Assembly: GCF_013761245.1 (NCBI RefSeq)
Contig: NZ_JACDUT010000001.1
Coordinates: 124,001-188,000, forward strand
Direction of reading: 5' to 3'
Length of the DNA stretch: 64,000 bases
Origin: Thermaerobacillus caldiproteolyticus
GTDB lineage: Bacteria; Bacillota; Bacilli; Bacillales; Anoxybacillaceae
Positions 47,905 through 58,400 of the stretch are shown piece after piece. Each line of letters opens with the position of its first letter. The first letter of the stretch is position 1. Below the pieces are notes generated by a model. That model had not been told where the DNA came from and did no database searches. It was given only the letters and a program-made list of their open reading frames with translations. The position numbers and the translations under genes are program-made.

Positions 47905-48325
47905 CACTTTGCTCATTTTGTTTTTGAATGTTACGAAGCGCTTGAATACGTTCAGGGTTTTCTTGAAAATATTGCACTAAATCCCCGATGCGATCAATTG
48001 CATTCCAGCTTAAATGATGTTCAATTCCTTCTACATCCTGATAAATATTTTCCTCATCAACACCAATGATGCGCATAAATTGCTCAAGCAATTCATGACG
48101 ATAAACAAGTCGCTTGCCGATTTTCTTTCCCTTCGCCGTTAAAACGAGACCACGATATTTCTCATATACTAAATACTCATCTTTATCCAATTTTTGCACC
48201 ATCTTTGTAACAGAGGAGGGATGAACGGACAATGCCTCAGCAATATCCGATACTCTGGCATAACCTTTTTCTTCAATTAAGATGTAAATTTGCTCAATAT
48301 AGTCCTCCATACTTGGTGTCGGCAT
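47897..48325 (-). CDS. mntR: Manganese-dependent transcriptional regulator MntR
   Basis: DtxR-family repressor of manganese uptake, binding Mn2+ as corepressor. 142 residues, the same length as in B. subtilis. A winged helix ([20 protein letters not shown], about 22-41) is followed by the dimerisation/metal domain; metal ligands include D8 and E11 (MEDYIEQIY) and the [12 protein letters not shown] histidines. The ATG at 48325 follows GGGAGGGG by five bases; the longer frame is an artefact. Confidence 0.95.
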   Translation of the reverse strand: MPTPSMEDYIEQIYILIEEKGYARVSDIAEALSVHPSSVTKMVQKLDKDEYLVYEKYRGLVLTAKGKKIGKRLVYRHELLEQFMRIIGVDEENIYQDVEGIEHHLSWNAIDRIGDLVQYFQENPERIQALRNIQKQNEQSEE

Positions 48326-48417
48326 AACGTCCCCTCCCATATAACCAATACTTATCCAAAAATAGCAATCAGTATTATTATACCATGCTGCATTGAAATG
48401 ACAAGACAAAGAGTGAA

Positions 48418-49443
48418 TTACGTAAAATATTGCACTTCTGCCCCTGGAAAAAATTGTGCAATATAATGACGCATGGTTATTTCGAGCCGCATGGCATCGT
48501 CATCCGGGTAAACGTATTTACCGATTCCGTATCTTCCCCATTTATATTTCCGCTTGTTTTCATCTAAATCGAGCTTCGTTTTTGGATAACGCTTTTGAAT
48601 GACCGCCTTCGCTGGTTTCGTAAATCGGTGTTGAATCAGTTCAAACGTGACGGTCGACAAATCGATGCCTTTCAATTGGTGTGCGAGATGTTGAAACAAT
48701 TCGAAATACCCTTCTTCCCACCCGTCATGCATATAAATCGGTGCGACAATAAATCCAAGCGGATAGCCGGCATTAGCCACTTTTCTTGCCGCTTGCAGCC
48801 GTGCTTCAAACGATGATGTTCCCGGTTCAAAGTTTTTAATGACATACCGGGAATTGACGCTGAAGCGAAACCGAGTTTTCCCATTATGTTTCGCATCTAA
48901 CAGATGGTCGACATGCTCATATTTGGTCACAAAGCGAAGCCTTCCATACTCGGTTTCCCCAATAAATTCGATCGTTTTTTTCAACGAATGCGTCAAATGG
49001 TCGATACCGACAATATCAGATGTACATGCCGCTTCAAAGCGCGTAATCTCAGGAGCGCGCTCGCTTATATATTTTTGTGCTTGGGCAAAAATATCGTCCA
49101 AATTGACATAGACGCGAATGTACGGTTTACTGCCAAGCGTCGTCTGTAAATAACAATAATGGCAATGACCCATGCATCCTGTCGCAAGCGGAATCGCATA
49201 TTCAGCCGATGGTTTCGATGTATCAAATTTGAGAGTTCGTCTGACACCGACCACAAGCGTTGATTTCGCGTTCCGATATTTTTGCCACTCATTCTCTCCT
49301 GGAATGCCGCGCACTTGATTATGCGACGTCGTTTCGCGAATTTCAATATTCATGTTTTCAAATTTCTCTTTCAGCTCCTTTCCGAGCGGATAATGAAGCG
49401 CTTCTGGTTCAAAATAAACAAGCTGTGGAATAAACGGTTTCAT
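48418..49443 (-). CDS. splB: Spore photoproduct lyase
   Basis: Radical-SAM enzyme that repairs the thymine dimer (spore photoproduct) formed by UV in spores. 341 residues. The [4Fe-4S] motif is CMGHCHYCY (about 90-98, C-x3-C-x2-C). A cysteine in [11 protein letters not shown] matches the conserved H-atom-donor Cys of the family. ATG at 49443 with GAGGTGAA upstream. Here it stands alone without splA. Confidence 0.95.
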   Translation of the reverse strand: MKPFIPQLVYFEPEALHYPLGKELKEKFENMNIEIRETTSHNQVRGIPGENEWQKYRNAKSTLVVGVRRTLKFDTSKPSAEYAIPLATGCMGHCHYCYLQTTLGSKPYIRVYVNLDDIFAQAQKYISERAPEITRFEAACTSDIVGIDHLTHSLKKTIEFIGETEYGRLRFVTKYEHVDHLLDAKHNGKTRFRFSVNSRYVIKNFEPGTSSFEARLQAARKVANAGYPLGFIVAPIYMHDGWEEGYFELFQHLAHQLKGIDLSTVTFELIQHRFTKPAKAVIQKRYPKTKLDLDENKRKYKWGRYGIGKYVYPDDDAMRLEITMRHYIAQFFPGAEVQYFT

Positions 49444-49699
49444 CACTTCACCTCATTTTCGTTCATGCTTATGGTTTAGTATGAACGAAAAGCCCCAAAA
49501 TATCGTGACAGATACTCTTCCCTAAATCATTGTAATCTCCCTCTGCATCCCCTACAGACGCACTTTCCCTCACGAATCGTAGCTGGAATTCAATGTGTGA
49601 TAGAGCATACTTTTATTCGTTCATATTCCATTCACAAAAATTATGTAAGATAATATGCAGAGAAGTTCATTGCATCAGAAAGGAAGTGATGATGAAGAG

Positions 49700-51472
49700 A
49701 TGGAAAAACAACTACAGGACAAAGCCGATTTTCGGTCTTTTATTCAGTTGATCAAAACAACTCAACCGTCAAAGGCAGTAATGATCACAGCTATTTTCTT
49801 AAGTTTGACGTCCACAATTGTTAGCTTAATTATTCCGATGTTTACCAAAAAATTAGTGGACGGTTTTACATTAGCTACTTTAAACAAAATGACCATCGCA
49901 CTATTAATTGGAGTTTTTATTGCCCGCATGATTTTCAGCGGCTTCTCGATTTACTTAATCAATTATACAGGGGAAAAAATCGTTTCAGGATTAAGGGAGC
50001 AGCTTTGGAAAAAACTACTGGTATTGTCAATCCCTTATTACGATCGTCATCGTACTGGCGAAACAGTCAGCCGGGTAACAAACGATACAGCAGTTGTAAA
50101 AAGCTTAATTACAGAGCATGTAGCAAATTTCTTCAATGGAGTCATTTCGATTATCGGGGCGATTATTTTACTGTTATACTTAGATTGGAAAATGACACTT
50201 ATTATGTTTATTTTAATTCCGTTAACAGTGGGAATTTTGCTGCCGTTAGGAAGACAGATGTTTAAAATCTCTAAAAAATTACAGGATGAAACAGCAGGAT
50301 TTAGCGCTTTGGTAACACAAGTATTGTCAGAAATTCGGCTCGTAAAATCATCGAATGCAGAACCGATCGAATATGAAAAAGGAAAAAAAGGAATCACGAG
50401 CTTATTTCTCTACGGATTGAAAGAAGCGAAAGTTCAAGCGATGATTATGCCGCTGATGATGTTCGTCTTGATGGCTCTACTTGTGATCCTTCTTGGTTTT
50501 GGCGGATATCGTGTTTCAACAGGAACGATGACCGCGGGTGATTTGGTTGCTTATATTTTATATCTCTTTCAAATGGTCATGCCGCTTACCGCGTTTAGCA
50601 CATTTTTTACGCAGCTGCAAAAAGCGATGGGAGCAACCCAGCGGATTGTGACCACACTTAGCGAGCCTGAAGAAGACTATCAGTCGGGAAAAGAAGTGAA
50701 AAACGTGAACCAGCCTATTCATGTGAAGAATTTGAGCTTTGCTTATGAAAATGGGGAAACAGTCTTGAAAAACTTAAACTTTACAATCCATCCCGGAAAG
50801 CTTACTGCACTTGTAGGCCCAAGTGGCGCCGGAAAAACTACCTTCTTTTCCCTCTTGGAACGATATTATGAACCGACAGATGGCACGATTACATTAGGGG
50901 ATGAGCCGCTCCATGCGTTTTCCTTATCCTCATGGCGCCGGCAAATCGGCTACGTGTCCCAGGAAAGCCCGCTTATTGCCGGCACCATCCGTGAGAACAT
51001 CTGCTACGGATTAGAACGAGAAGTCAGCGAACAAGAATTAAAACAAGCTGCGGATATGGCGTACGCCTCTCCTTTTATTGAAGAATTACCATTAAAATAC
51101 GATACAGAGGTGGGCGAAAGAGGGATAAAGCTTTCAGGCGGACAACGTCAGCGAATTGCGATTGCGCGGGCTTTATTAAGGAACCCGAGCATTTTGCTGC
51201 TCGATGAAGCTACTTCCAATCTGGACAGCCAGTCAGAAATGGCCGTTCAGAAAGCTTTGCAAAATCTAATGAAAGGGCGGACTACGTTAGTAATTGCCCA
51301 TCGACTATCGACAGTTGTGAACGCCGATCAAATTCTCTTTATGGAAAAAGGAGAAATAACCGGAATCGGCACTCATGAAGAACTGTTCTCCACCCACGCT
51401 TTATATCGGAAATTCGCAAATCAGCAATTAATGGTCAGCGAAGAGAAATTCGAAAATGTAGCAAAAGGATGA
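49700..51472 (+). CDS. ABC exporter, fused membrane and ATPase domains (BmrA/LmrA type)
   Basis: A half-transporter of 590 residues working as a homodimer; probably drug or lipid export. Six membrane helices (about 20-300) precede the ATPase: Walker A GPSGAGKTT, Q-loop VSQESPL, signature LSGGQRQRIAIARAL, Walker B ILLLDEATSNLD, H-loop IAHRLST. The start at 49700 (MEKQLQDK) is better than the upstream reading; GGAAG lies about 13 bases before it. It is followed within 5 bp by a response regulator and kinase, a layout common for antibiotic- or stress-sensing exporters. Confidence 0.9.
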   Translation: MEKQLQDKADFRSFIQLIKTTQPSKAVMITAIFLSLTSTIVSLIIPMFTKKLVDGFTLATLNKMTIALLIGVFIARMIFSGFSIYLINYTGEKIVSGLREQLWKKLLVLSIPYYDRHRTGETVSRVTNDTAVVKSLITEHVANFFNGVISIIGAIILLLYLDWKMTLIMFILIPLTVGILLPLGRQMFKISKKLQDETAGFSALVTQVLSEIRLVKSSNAEPIEYEKGKKGITSLFLYGLKEAKVQAMIMPLMMFVLMALLVILLGFGGYRVSTGTMTAGDLVAYILYLFQMVMPLTAFSTFFTQLQKAMGATQRIVTTLSEPEEDYQSGKEVKNVNQPIHVKNLSFAYENGETVLKNLNFTIHPGKLTALVGPSGAGKTTFFSLLERYYEPTDGTITLGDEPLHAFSLSSWRRQIGYVSQESPLIAGTIRENICYGLEREVSEQELKQAADMAYASPFIEELPLKYDTEVGERGIKLSGGQRQRIAIARALLRNPSILLLDEATSNLDSQSEMAVQKALQNLMKGRTTLVIAHRLSTVVNADQILFMEKGEITGIGTHEELFSTHALYRKFANQQLMVSEEKFENVAKG

Positions 51473-51477
51473 GAAAA

Positions 51478-52155
51478 ATGGCAAAAATATTGATTGTTGA
51501 TGATGATGATCATATTCGTGAATTATTAGCGGTACTATTGAAGAAAGAGGGTTTTGAAATCTATGAAGCCGCTGATGGCGCACAAGCCCTCTCTTTGTTT
51601 GAAACTGTGAAAGTTGATATGGTTATTCTCGACATTATGATGCCTACTATGGATGGCTGGGAGTTGTGCCGAGAACTGAGACAGTTTGCCGATATCCCTA
51701 TCCTGATGTTAACCGCAAAAGGTGAAACATCCCAAAAAGTGAAAGGGTTTGAACTTGGAGCTGATGACTATCTGGTCAAGCCGTTTGAGCCGATTGAACT
51801 GATTGTCAGAGTGAAAGCTTTACTGAAGCGTTACCGAATAGCAGCTTCACAGACCGTACAAGCAGGAAACTTGAATCTTGATCGTAAAACATACACGATT
51901 ACCTTCCACGATTCCATTTTGACGATCCCGAAAAAAGAGTTTGAGCTTTTATTTAAGCTGGCAAGCTATCCGGGAAGAACATTATCAAGAGAACAATTAA
52001 TCGAAGATATTTGGGGATACGATTATGAAGGGGACGAGCGGACAGTCGATGTCCATATTAAACGTTTGCGCGAACGTTTTTCTGACCCCGAGTACGGTTT
52101 TAAAATTAATACCGTGCGCGGGCTGGGCTACCGCTTAGAGGTGCAAAAAAAATGA
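51478..52155 (+). CDS. OmpR/PhoB-family response regulator
   Basis: A 225-residue regulator. Receiver domain: VDDDDHIRE (acidic pair), phosphorylated Asp in MVILDIMMP, LTAKGE, and VKPFEP lysine. The C-terminal winged helix has IPKKEFELLFKLASYPG and RTVDVHIKRLRERF. ATG at 51478 chosen for AAAGGA eight bases upstream; an ATG 9 bases earlier overlaps the ABC gene's stop. It overlaps the kinase by 4 bp. Confidence 0.94.
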   Translation: MAKILIVDDDDHIRELLAVLLKKEGFEIYEAADGAQALSLFETVKVDMVILDIMMPTMDGWELCRELRQFADIPILMLTAKGETSQKVKGFELGADDYLVKPFEPIELIVRVKALLKRYRIAASQTVQAGNLNLDRKTYTITFHDSILTIPKKEFELLFKLASYPGRTLSREQLIEDIWGYDYEGDERTVDVHIKRLRERFSDPEYGFKINTVRGLGYRLEVQKK

Positions 52156-53210
52156 AGAAGTTCACGATCCTACGTGCTATTATATTCAGATTTTCCGCCG
52201 CTCTCATTTCTTTAGTCCTTTGCTGGACGGCGGCGTTTTTCATCACCAACTTTTTGTATGCCCAGCTCGGCTATCAACCTTCTGATTATCTTCGGGAACT
52301 CGTAAACTTTATACTAGGTCTTTCCATCCTAGGAACAGCGATACGTCTCATTGCGAAGATTGCGCGATGGAGGGAAAAGCAGTTCGAATTTTTCCATTCC
52401 ATTACAGAGACAATCGAACAAATTACCAACGGGAATTTCAATGTGAGCTTATCCGTACCCGACGAGTCACCTCATTTCTTTCGTGAACTCATCGAAAGTA
52501 TTAACCGAATGGCTAACGAATTGAATGAAATGGAACAAATGCGCCAGGAATTTGTATCAAATGTATCGCATGAAATTCAATCACCGCTTACTTCGATTAT
52601 CGGTTTTACTCACGCCTTAAAGAATGAAGAGCTTGACCAAGAGCAGCGGCTTCATTATCTCAATATTATTGAAGCGGAAAGCAAGCGACTATCAAAATTA
52701 AGCGATAACCTTTTAAAACTCACTTCTCTTGAATCAAATCATCATCCTTACGAACCAAAAAAGTATCGTCTTGATCAGCAACTGAAAAACATCGTATTAG
52801 CCTGCGAACCGCAATGGCTTGAAAAAGAGATGGAGATCGATATTTCGCTTGACAAAACGGAGATTACAGCAGACAAAGACTTGCTCGATCAAGTATGGAT
52901 GAATCTGCTTCATAACAGCATCAAATTCACGCCCAAAGGCGGATCGATTTCCATCCGGCTTGAGAAAAACGATCAGATCGTAAAAGTGGTGATTTCCGAC
53001 ACAGGCATCGGGATGTCAGAAGAGGAAAAAATGCATATTTTTGAGCGTTTTTATAAAGCGGATCGATCGCGAAACCGCTCAGGTGGCGGAAGCGGCTTAG
53101 GCCTTTCAATTGTGAAAAAAATCGTCTCCATGCATCACGGGGAAATTGAAGTGGAATCCGCAAAAGGAAAAGGAACAACCATGATCGTTTCCTTGCCGCT
53201 CGGAGAATAA
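52152..53210 (+). CDS. Sensor histidine kinase (HAMP type)
   Basis: A 352-residue membrane kinase. Two N-terminal helices (IIFRFSAALISLVLCWTAAF, ILGLSILGTAIRLIA) enclose a very short extracytoplasmic loop, so the signal is probably sensed in the membrane. A HAMP-like linker precedes the H-box FVSNVSHEIQSPLTSIIGF with the phospho-histidine. The ATPase has N-box NLLHNSIKFTPKGG, G1 VISDTGIGMS and G2 GGGSGLGLSIVKK. Partner of the preceding regulator; together they likely sense the ABC exporter's substrate. Confidence 0.94.
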   Translation: MKKFTILRAIIFRFSAALISLVLCWTAAFFITNFLYAQLGYQPSDYLRELVNFILGLSILGTAIRLIAKIARWREKQFEFFHSITETIEQITNGNFNVSLSVPDESPHFFRELIESINRMANELNEMEQMRQEFVSNVSHEIQSPLTSIIGFTHALKNEELDQEQRLHYLNIIEAESKRLSKLSDNLLKLTSLESNHHPYEPKKYRLDQQLKNIVLACEPQWLEKEMEIDISLDKTEITADKDLLDQVWMNLLHNSIKFTPKGGSISIRLEKNDQIVKVVISDTGIGMSEEEKMHIFERFYKADRSRNRSGGGSGLGLSIVKKIVSMHHGEIEVESAKGKGTTMIVSLPLGE

Positions 53211-53397
53211 TCAAGAAGGAGGATAATTTCCTCCTCCTCTCCCCTCTTCTTCCACATAGAGAGCGATGATTGCTCAGAAAGCGCCAATACATGATAACCA
53301 CTCTGAGCAGATACAAATTTCGATATAAAAAAACGAATGAAAATCATTGTTTTCATAGTTACAAAAACTTTTCCATCCATTTTTGAACGATATCTGC

Positions 53398-54633
53398 TTA
53401 CAAGGATTGATTAATATTTTTCAAATAATCCTCTTTCGAAAATTTCAATAAATTCACTCCAGCTAACGCGATTAGTACAGCCAGTATAAACCATGGCCAA
53501 TGATAATCATGCTGAAAATCAACGATAACACCAAATAAAAAAGGTGCAAATACAATCGCGATTTGATTCAAAGTCAATCCAATGCTGACCGTATAGGCAA
53601 TTTGATTTTCTGAGGCATTTTCAGAAATATAAACAATGTATAAACTGTACCATCCCATGCCGAAGAATCCTAATAAGATGCTTACAATAATCATTAACCA
53701 TTGTGGAGTATTCTCGTTCAATCCTAAGAGAAAAAAGATAGAAACCACTGTAAGGCAAATACACATAATCAAAGGACGAATTCGATTTCCTTTATACATG
53801 TTATCGCTAATCCAAGCAATAACAATTCTTCCGATCATTCCTGATAGTTGAACTAAAGATAAATACATCCCGGCATGAGTGAATGACATGCCAATCTGAT
53901 TCATAAGAAACGCCATAAAATGAGCAACTAAAATGAACTGAAGAGAAACAAGCGATATTCCCGCTAAAAAGACAGAGGATAACTTTTTATCTTTGATGAT
54001 TTCATGCCAGCGAACACGCTGTTCTTTGTCTTTCACATGATCTGAGCCTTGTATATCTCGATATAATAAAAGAAACAACAGACCGCTAATAATCGACAAA
54101 CTAACTGGAAATAAAATAGCTACACTTACATGATACTTGGTAGCTAGCCAAGGAATAATAGCAGAGCCTAATGCCCCTCCAAAAGGAATTCCCACCTGCC
54201 TAATTCCCATCGCGATTCCTCGCTCTTGCGCTGTAAACCAGTGAGTAATAAGTTTACTTCCTCCCGGTTGTGACGCGCCGTACCAAATCCCTACAATGAT
54301 TAAAAGTAAGAATAAAATGTCGAAATTCTTTGCTACTAAGGAACCTCCCATCGTCATTCCAAGCAACACCGCACAAATTCCTAATATCCAGCGCTCCCCG
54401 CTTCGATCAATCATTTTTCCAAGAAACATCATCGATAAAATTGGACCGATATTAACCGCTGAAACTAAAGCAGATGCTTGAGTTTCCGAAAAACCGTACA
54501 CTTCCTTCCAATAGGTAGACAATGGCCCAATTCCTTGCGTGATAAGGGACGCCGCTGCTTGAATCCATGTGGCTAAAAACAACACAAACCAGCGGTAATG
54601 ACTTCTGTTTTTTTCTAACTGTAACTCTTTCAA
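53398..54633 (-). CDS. OFA-family MFS transporter (oxalate/formate antiporter-like)
   Basis: A 411-residue twelve-helix major facilitator carrying organic anions or drugs across the membrane. TTG start at 54633 with GGAGG nine bases upstream. Motifs: GFSETQASAL, FLGKMIDRSGERWILG (MFS motif A, about 65-80), GIRQVGIPFGGALG and GMGWYSLYIVYISE. Family assigned from the pattern; the exact substrate cannot be told. Converges on the histidine kinase gene. Confidence 0.82.
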   Translation of the reverse strand: MKELQLEKNRSHYRWFVLFLATWIQAAASLITQGIGPLSTYWKEVYGFSETQASALVSAVNIGPILSMMFLGKMIDRSGERWILGICAVLLGMTMGGSLVAKNFDILFLLLIIVGIWYGASQPGGSKLITHWFTAQERGIAMGIRQVGIPFGGALGSAIIPWLATKYHVSVAILFPVSLSIISGLLFLLLYRDIQGSDHVKDKEQRVRWHEIIKDKKLSSVFLAGISLVSLQFILVAHFMAFLMNQIGMSFTHAGMYLSLVQLSGMIGRIVIAWISDNMYKGNRIRPLIMCICLTVVSIFFLLGLNENTPQWLMIIVSILLGFFGMGWYSLYIVYISENASENQIAYTVSIGLTLNQIAIVFAPFLFGVIVDFQHDYHWPWFILAVLIALAGVNLLKFSKEDYLKNINQSL

Positions 54634-54894
54634 TTGTTCCAACCTCCAAATACAAAAGAATTGTGCCAGCACAATCCTTTTATCATATTTATTCTATTTT
54701 TAACTAAATAGAGACGTTAACCCAGAATCCCCATATAGTCACGAAAGCTTTTCAGGATCTCCTTCACAATCTTGTGTTTACCGCATTCACGGTCATGAAA
54801 CATGTTCTTTTATCGGGCTTGAAGTCCTTTACTACTCCGATACGTTTAACTCATTCACCTTAACTAGTTAGCTCCATGATCATCCATTTTATTA

Positions 54895-55141
54895 TTAGTA
54901 AAATGTTTGAATACGTGTATTGCCATATTGGATTGATTGTGAAAACTGAGATTCTATCAAATCATAGCACTCGCCATTTATTCGATTGTAAAAATGCCAA
55001 TCTTCAGACATACGTATTTTCAATATTTCCACTAAGGCGACTACCCTACATTGCCCTTTCGCAGGGGGGCTGTGTCCATTTTGAACTTGACTTAATTGAC
55101 TAAACTTTAAACAATATCTGCTCAATATCATTCAAAACCAT
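54895..55141 (-). pseudogene. yunG': YunG-family protein relic
   Basis: Minus strand: MVLNDIEQILFKV, then an in-frame TAG where the family has Trp, SIKSSSKWT, then a shift into PPAKGQCRVVALVEILKI, RMSEDWHFYNRINGECYDL and SQFSQSIQY. The G-Q-C-x-V-x-A-L-V and F-Y-N-R-I-N-G motifs are those of YunG proteins. One nonsense and one frameshift. The rest of the 54634-55476 interval holds no gene that I could recognise. Confidence 0.65.
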
Positions 55142-55396
55142 CCCCTCTTTCGTAAAATGAAATCCAATCATTCTCTTTTATATAGTAGTACTAAGCGCTT
55201 ACCAATTGATAAAACAACACAATCGCACTTGATTCTTTTGTTTTAAAGAAATCTGCATTCAGCAAAAAAGGTTTCGCCACATCAGAAAAAATTCCTTCTA
55301 TAGATAGCCTTTAAGCCATTAAAAATTCTCGCAGAAAACTATCTAAATGAAGGAACTAATTTCTCAGAATATTTAATGTTATTCAACTAACAATAA

Positions 55397-55435
55397 AAAA
55401 GGAGCTGTCTCATAAGCCATGAGATAGCTCCTTTT
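55397..55435. terminator. Terminator of nrdJ
   Basis: AAAAGGAGCTGTCTCAT pairs with ATGAGATAGCTCCTTTT (one mismatch) around AAGCC; six T follow on the minus strand. Confidence 0.88.
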
Positions 55436-55476
55436 CCGAGTAAATAATCCTTTGACTCTTTCGGAATTATGTTAAA

Positions 55477-58400
55477 CTACAGTCCACACTTCAACTGCGC
55501 ACCGCAGCTTGTGCATGTGTTGCAGCCGCCGATTTCTTCAACCGTACCCTCACGGCAAACCGGACAAATGTTGCCGACTTCAGAGCCGATCGTGACATCT
55601 GTTGCCCGCAAATCTTGAATCGTATCAACCAACACAACAGCACGTTTTGTTTCTTGTCCTTTTTCTTCTGGAATTAATTCAAGTTGTTCTTCAAACGTGT
55701 TTTCTTCCGCTTTCAACGTTAATACCTGCGCATCGCGGCTGCCGTCTACATAAACCGTACCGCCTTTTGCGCCGCCTCTCCATAGGCGCTCGTACACTTT
55801 TTGGACTTGTTCGACTGTATAGCCTCTTGGCGCGTTAACGGTTTTGGAAAGACTTGAATCAACCCAGCGTTGAATGATGCATTGCACATCGGCATGCGCT
55901 TCCGGCGATAAATCCATTGCTGTCACGAACCAATGCGGTAAGTTGTTCGGATCCGCTTCTGGATGTTTGTCCAAATATTCTTGAACAATATCCGCTTTTA
56001 CTTCGATAAACTTGCCAAGACGGCCGCTGCGGTAGTAAGAGAATGAGAAATAAGGCTCTAATCCTGTTGAAACGCCGACCATCGTACCAGTGCTACCCGT
56101 CGGAGCCACAGTCAGCAAGTGTGAGTTGCGAATGCCATATTTTAAAATGTCTTGACGAATATCTTCCGGCATCTTTTTCATATAGCCAGTGTTAATAAAT
56201 GCTTGTCGCAATTTTTGCGTTTCTTCTTCCGTTTCACCAACGAGGAACGGGAAGCTGCCTTTTTCTTTCGCCAGCTCAATCGACGCGCGGTACGCGGTTG
56301 TCGCAATCGTTTTAAACACTTCATCGACAAGTTGGTTGCCTTCTTCAGACCCATACTCTTTTTCGCAATAAATCAATAAGTCCGCCAATCCCATGACACC
56401 TAAACCGATGCGGCGTTCACCGAGCGCTTGCTTTTTGTTCTCCTCAAGGAAATAAGGGGTTGCGTCAATCACGTTATCTTGCATTCTCACGCCGATTTCC
56501 ACGGTGCGTTTTAGCTTTTCGTAGTCGACGACTTTCTTTTCTTTGTCGACCATATTCGCTAAATTCACCGCTGCCAAGTTGCACACGGAATACGGCGCGA
56601 GTGGTTGTTCCAGTTCTGTTACCCTATCGGCTTTTTATCCGATAGTTCTAACGGTTCATTTCCCGTTAGTTCAGCATACGTTTTCATTAGACATATCGTC
56701 TAATGCTGCGGCCTCGTGGGCACTTAAAAGCTCTTAGATAGTCAGCTTTTAAGTGGTCAGATTTTTTCTGACAGCATTATATTCTTCAACAATAACCCCT
56801 GTATCTTCTTATACCTCTTTCACTTCTATTCAGCATTGCAGCTATTTCTTTTGTTGACAGTCCATCCCGATACAGTTGTGCAATCTTCAATTTTTCCTCT
56901 TCAGTAATAACAGGTTTATGTTCGCTGCTTTTCATTGGTTGTATTTGATTCCTATTGAGTAGTGTTGTTTAAGTCTATCTTCTGTTTTTTGGATAGTCTG
57001 GCCAACATAACATTTTCCATTTATCACATTTCTAATTACATAAATTGAACCTGTCATAACTTTATGAAGAGGTTATTGTTGAAGGTTCAGCTCCTATGCG
57101 TTGCCCCTGACTGAGTTTTTAGGCTCAGCCTTCGGTTCAGGTTCCCATCTCAGGGTTCCTGCTTCATTCCGCAGTTTTTAACGTGAGGCAAATCATTCAC
57201 CACACGGATTTGTCGCAACCACCTTTTGTCCGTACGCTCTTGCGTTCGTCATGTCGTTGGCGTTATCGATAAAGAAAATGCCTGGTTCAGCTGAATATGT
57301 TGCGCAAATGTTAATGAGCTTCCAAAGCTCTCTTGCACGAATTTTACGGTAGACGCGCACACGATAGCCCATTTTTTCCCATTCGCGAACATCGCCGACT
57401 TCATGCCATTTCTCGTTATAAATGCGCATTTCTTCTTCCGAGTACGTCTCTACATCCGGGAAGCGCAGTTCGTACTCTTTATCCTCTTCAACGGCTTGCA
57501 TAAACTCTTTCGTTAAGCAAACGGAAATGTTGGCACCTGTTAAAAAGTCCGGGTTATGTACGCTGTATGTGCCGCCTGCACGCAATTTTTCTTCGGCTTC
57601 TTTAATAATTTGTTCGCTGAATCCGCCATAACCCGGTATGTTTTTATAGTTGACAATTCCTTGGTACATCGCACGTTCCTGCTCAGTCAGTGGCGTAAAC
57701 TTTAATTTATCTTGTGCCGCTTTTTTAATTCCCTCATCTTCCATATTTTCAATTAAATAACGCAAAATGCGCGGATTTTGCATTTTGGAAACGATGAACT
57801 CAATAATGTCCGGATGCCAATCAGCAAGCATAATCATTTGTGCGCCACGCAATTTGTTACTCACTCCGTACAAGTGGGCTAGGTCATTTCTGCCTAGCTC
57901 TCTAGCTTTCACTAGAGATCGGACTATATCATCAAAGAGAATAAATCTCTTTGTCTCGTGCCCTAAACGAGCGTTACCGCACGTTTAGTCTACTCCTTCC
58001 TTAACTGATGTCTTAGGAAGTTTCGATAGTCTCTGAACCTTCATCTCCGTTTCCAGAGATGCTTGGCTGCTGATCGCCCATTGTTACATCCAACTTGTTT
58101 TTACACCGTCACGCTTGCCGTTGCCAGCTACGTTGTGGTCAAGTTGGCTTTAGGGTATCCCAGCAATTCACGAGATTTTACTCCCGCCGTTTGGCGCTAA
58201 TTAACGGGAGCCACCTTGCTCAACAAGATGGGTAAGCTTGGCAATGTCATCGAGCCATGAGACGGATCCGGACGATTTGCCGTTAACACCGCGCGCTAAT
58301 GTGTTGCGTGGACGTAATGTCGAACCGTTTGTACCGACGCCACCACCGCGGCTCATAATTTCCATTACTTGTTTGCGATGTTCGGAAATTCCCTCGCGCG

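Noticed and set aside
53214-53240. GAAGGAGGA/TCCTCCT hairpin after the histidine kinase as terminator
   Set aside because: No T-run follows on either strand; kept out of the feature list.
54720-54890. Transposase-like fragment (minus strand, HDRECGKHKIVKEIL)
   Set aside because: Too short and not matched to any family I could name; no inverted repeats around it.
56611-57198. Intein or group II intron in nrdJ
   Set aside because: Stop codons in frame exclude an intein, and no group II domain V or reverse transcriptase is visible; GIY-YIG and P1 point to group I.
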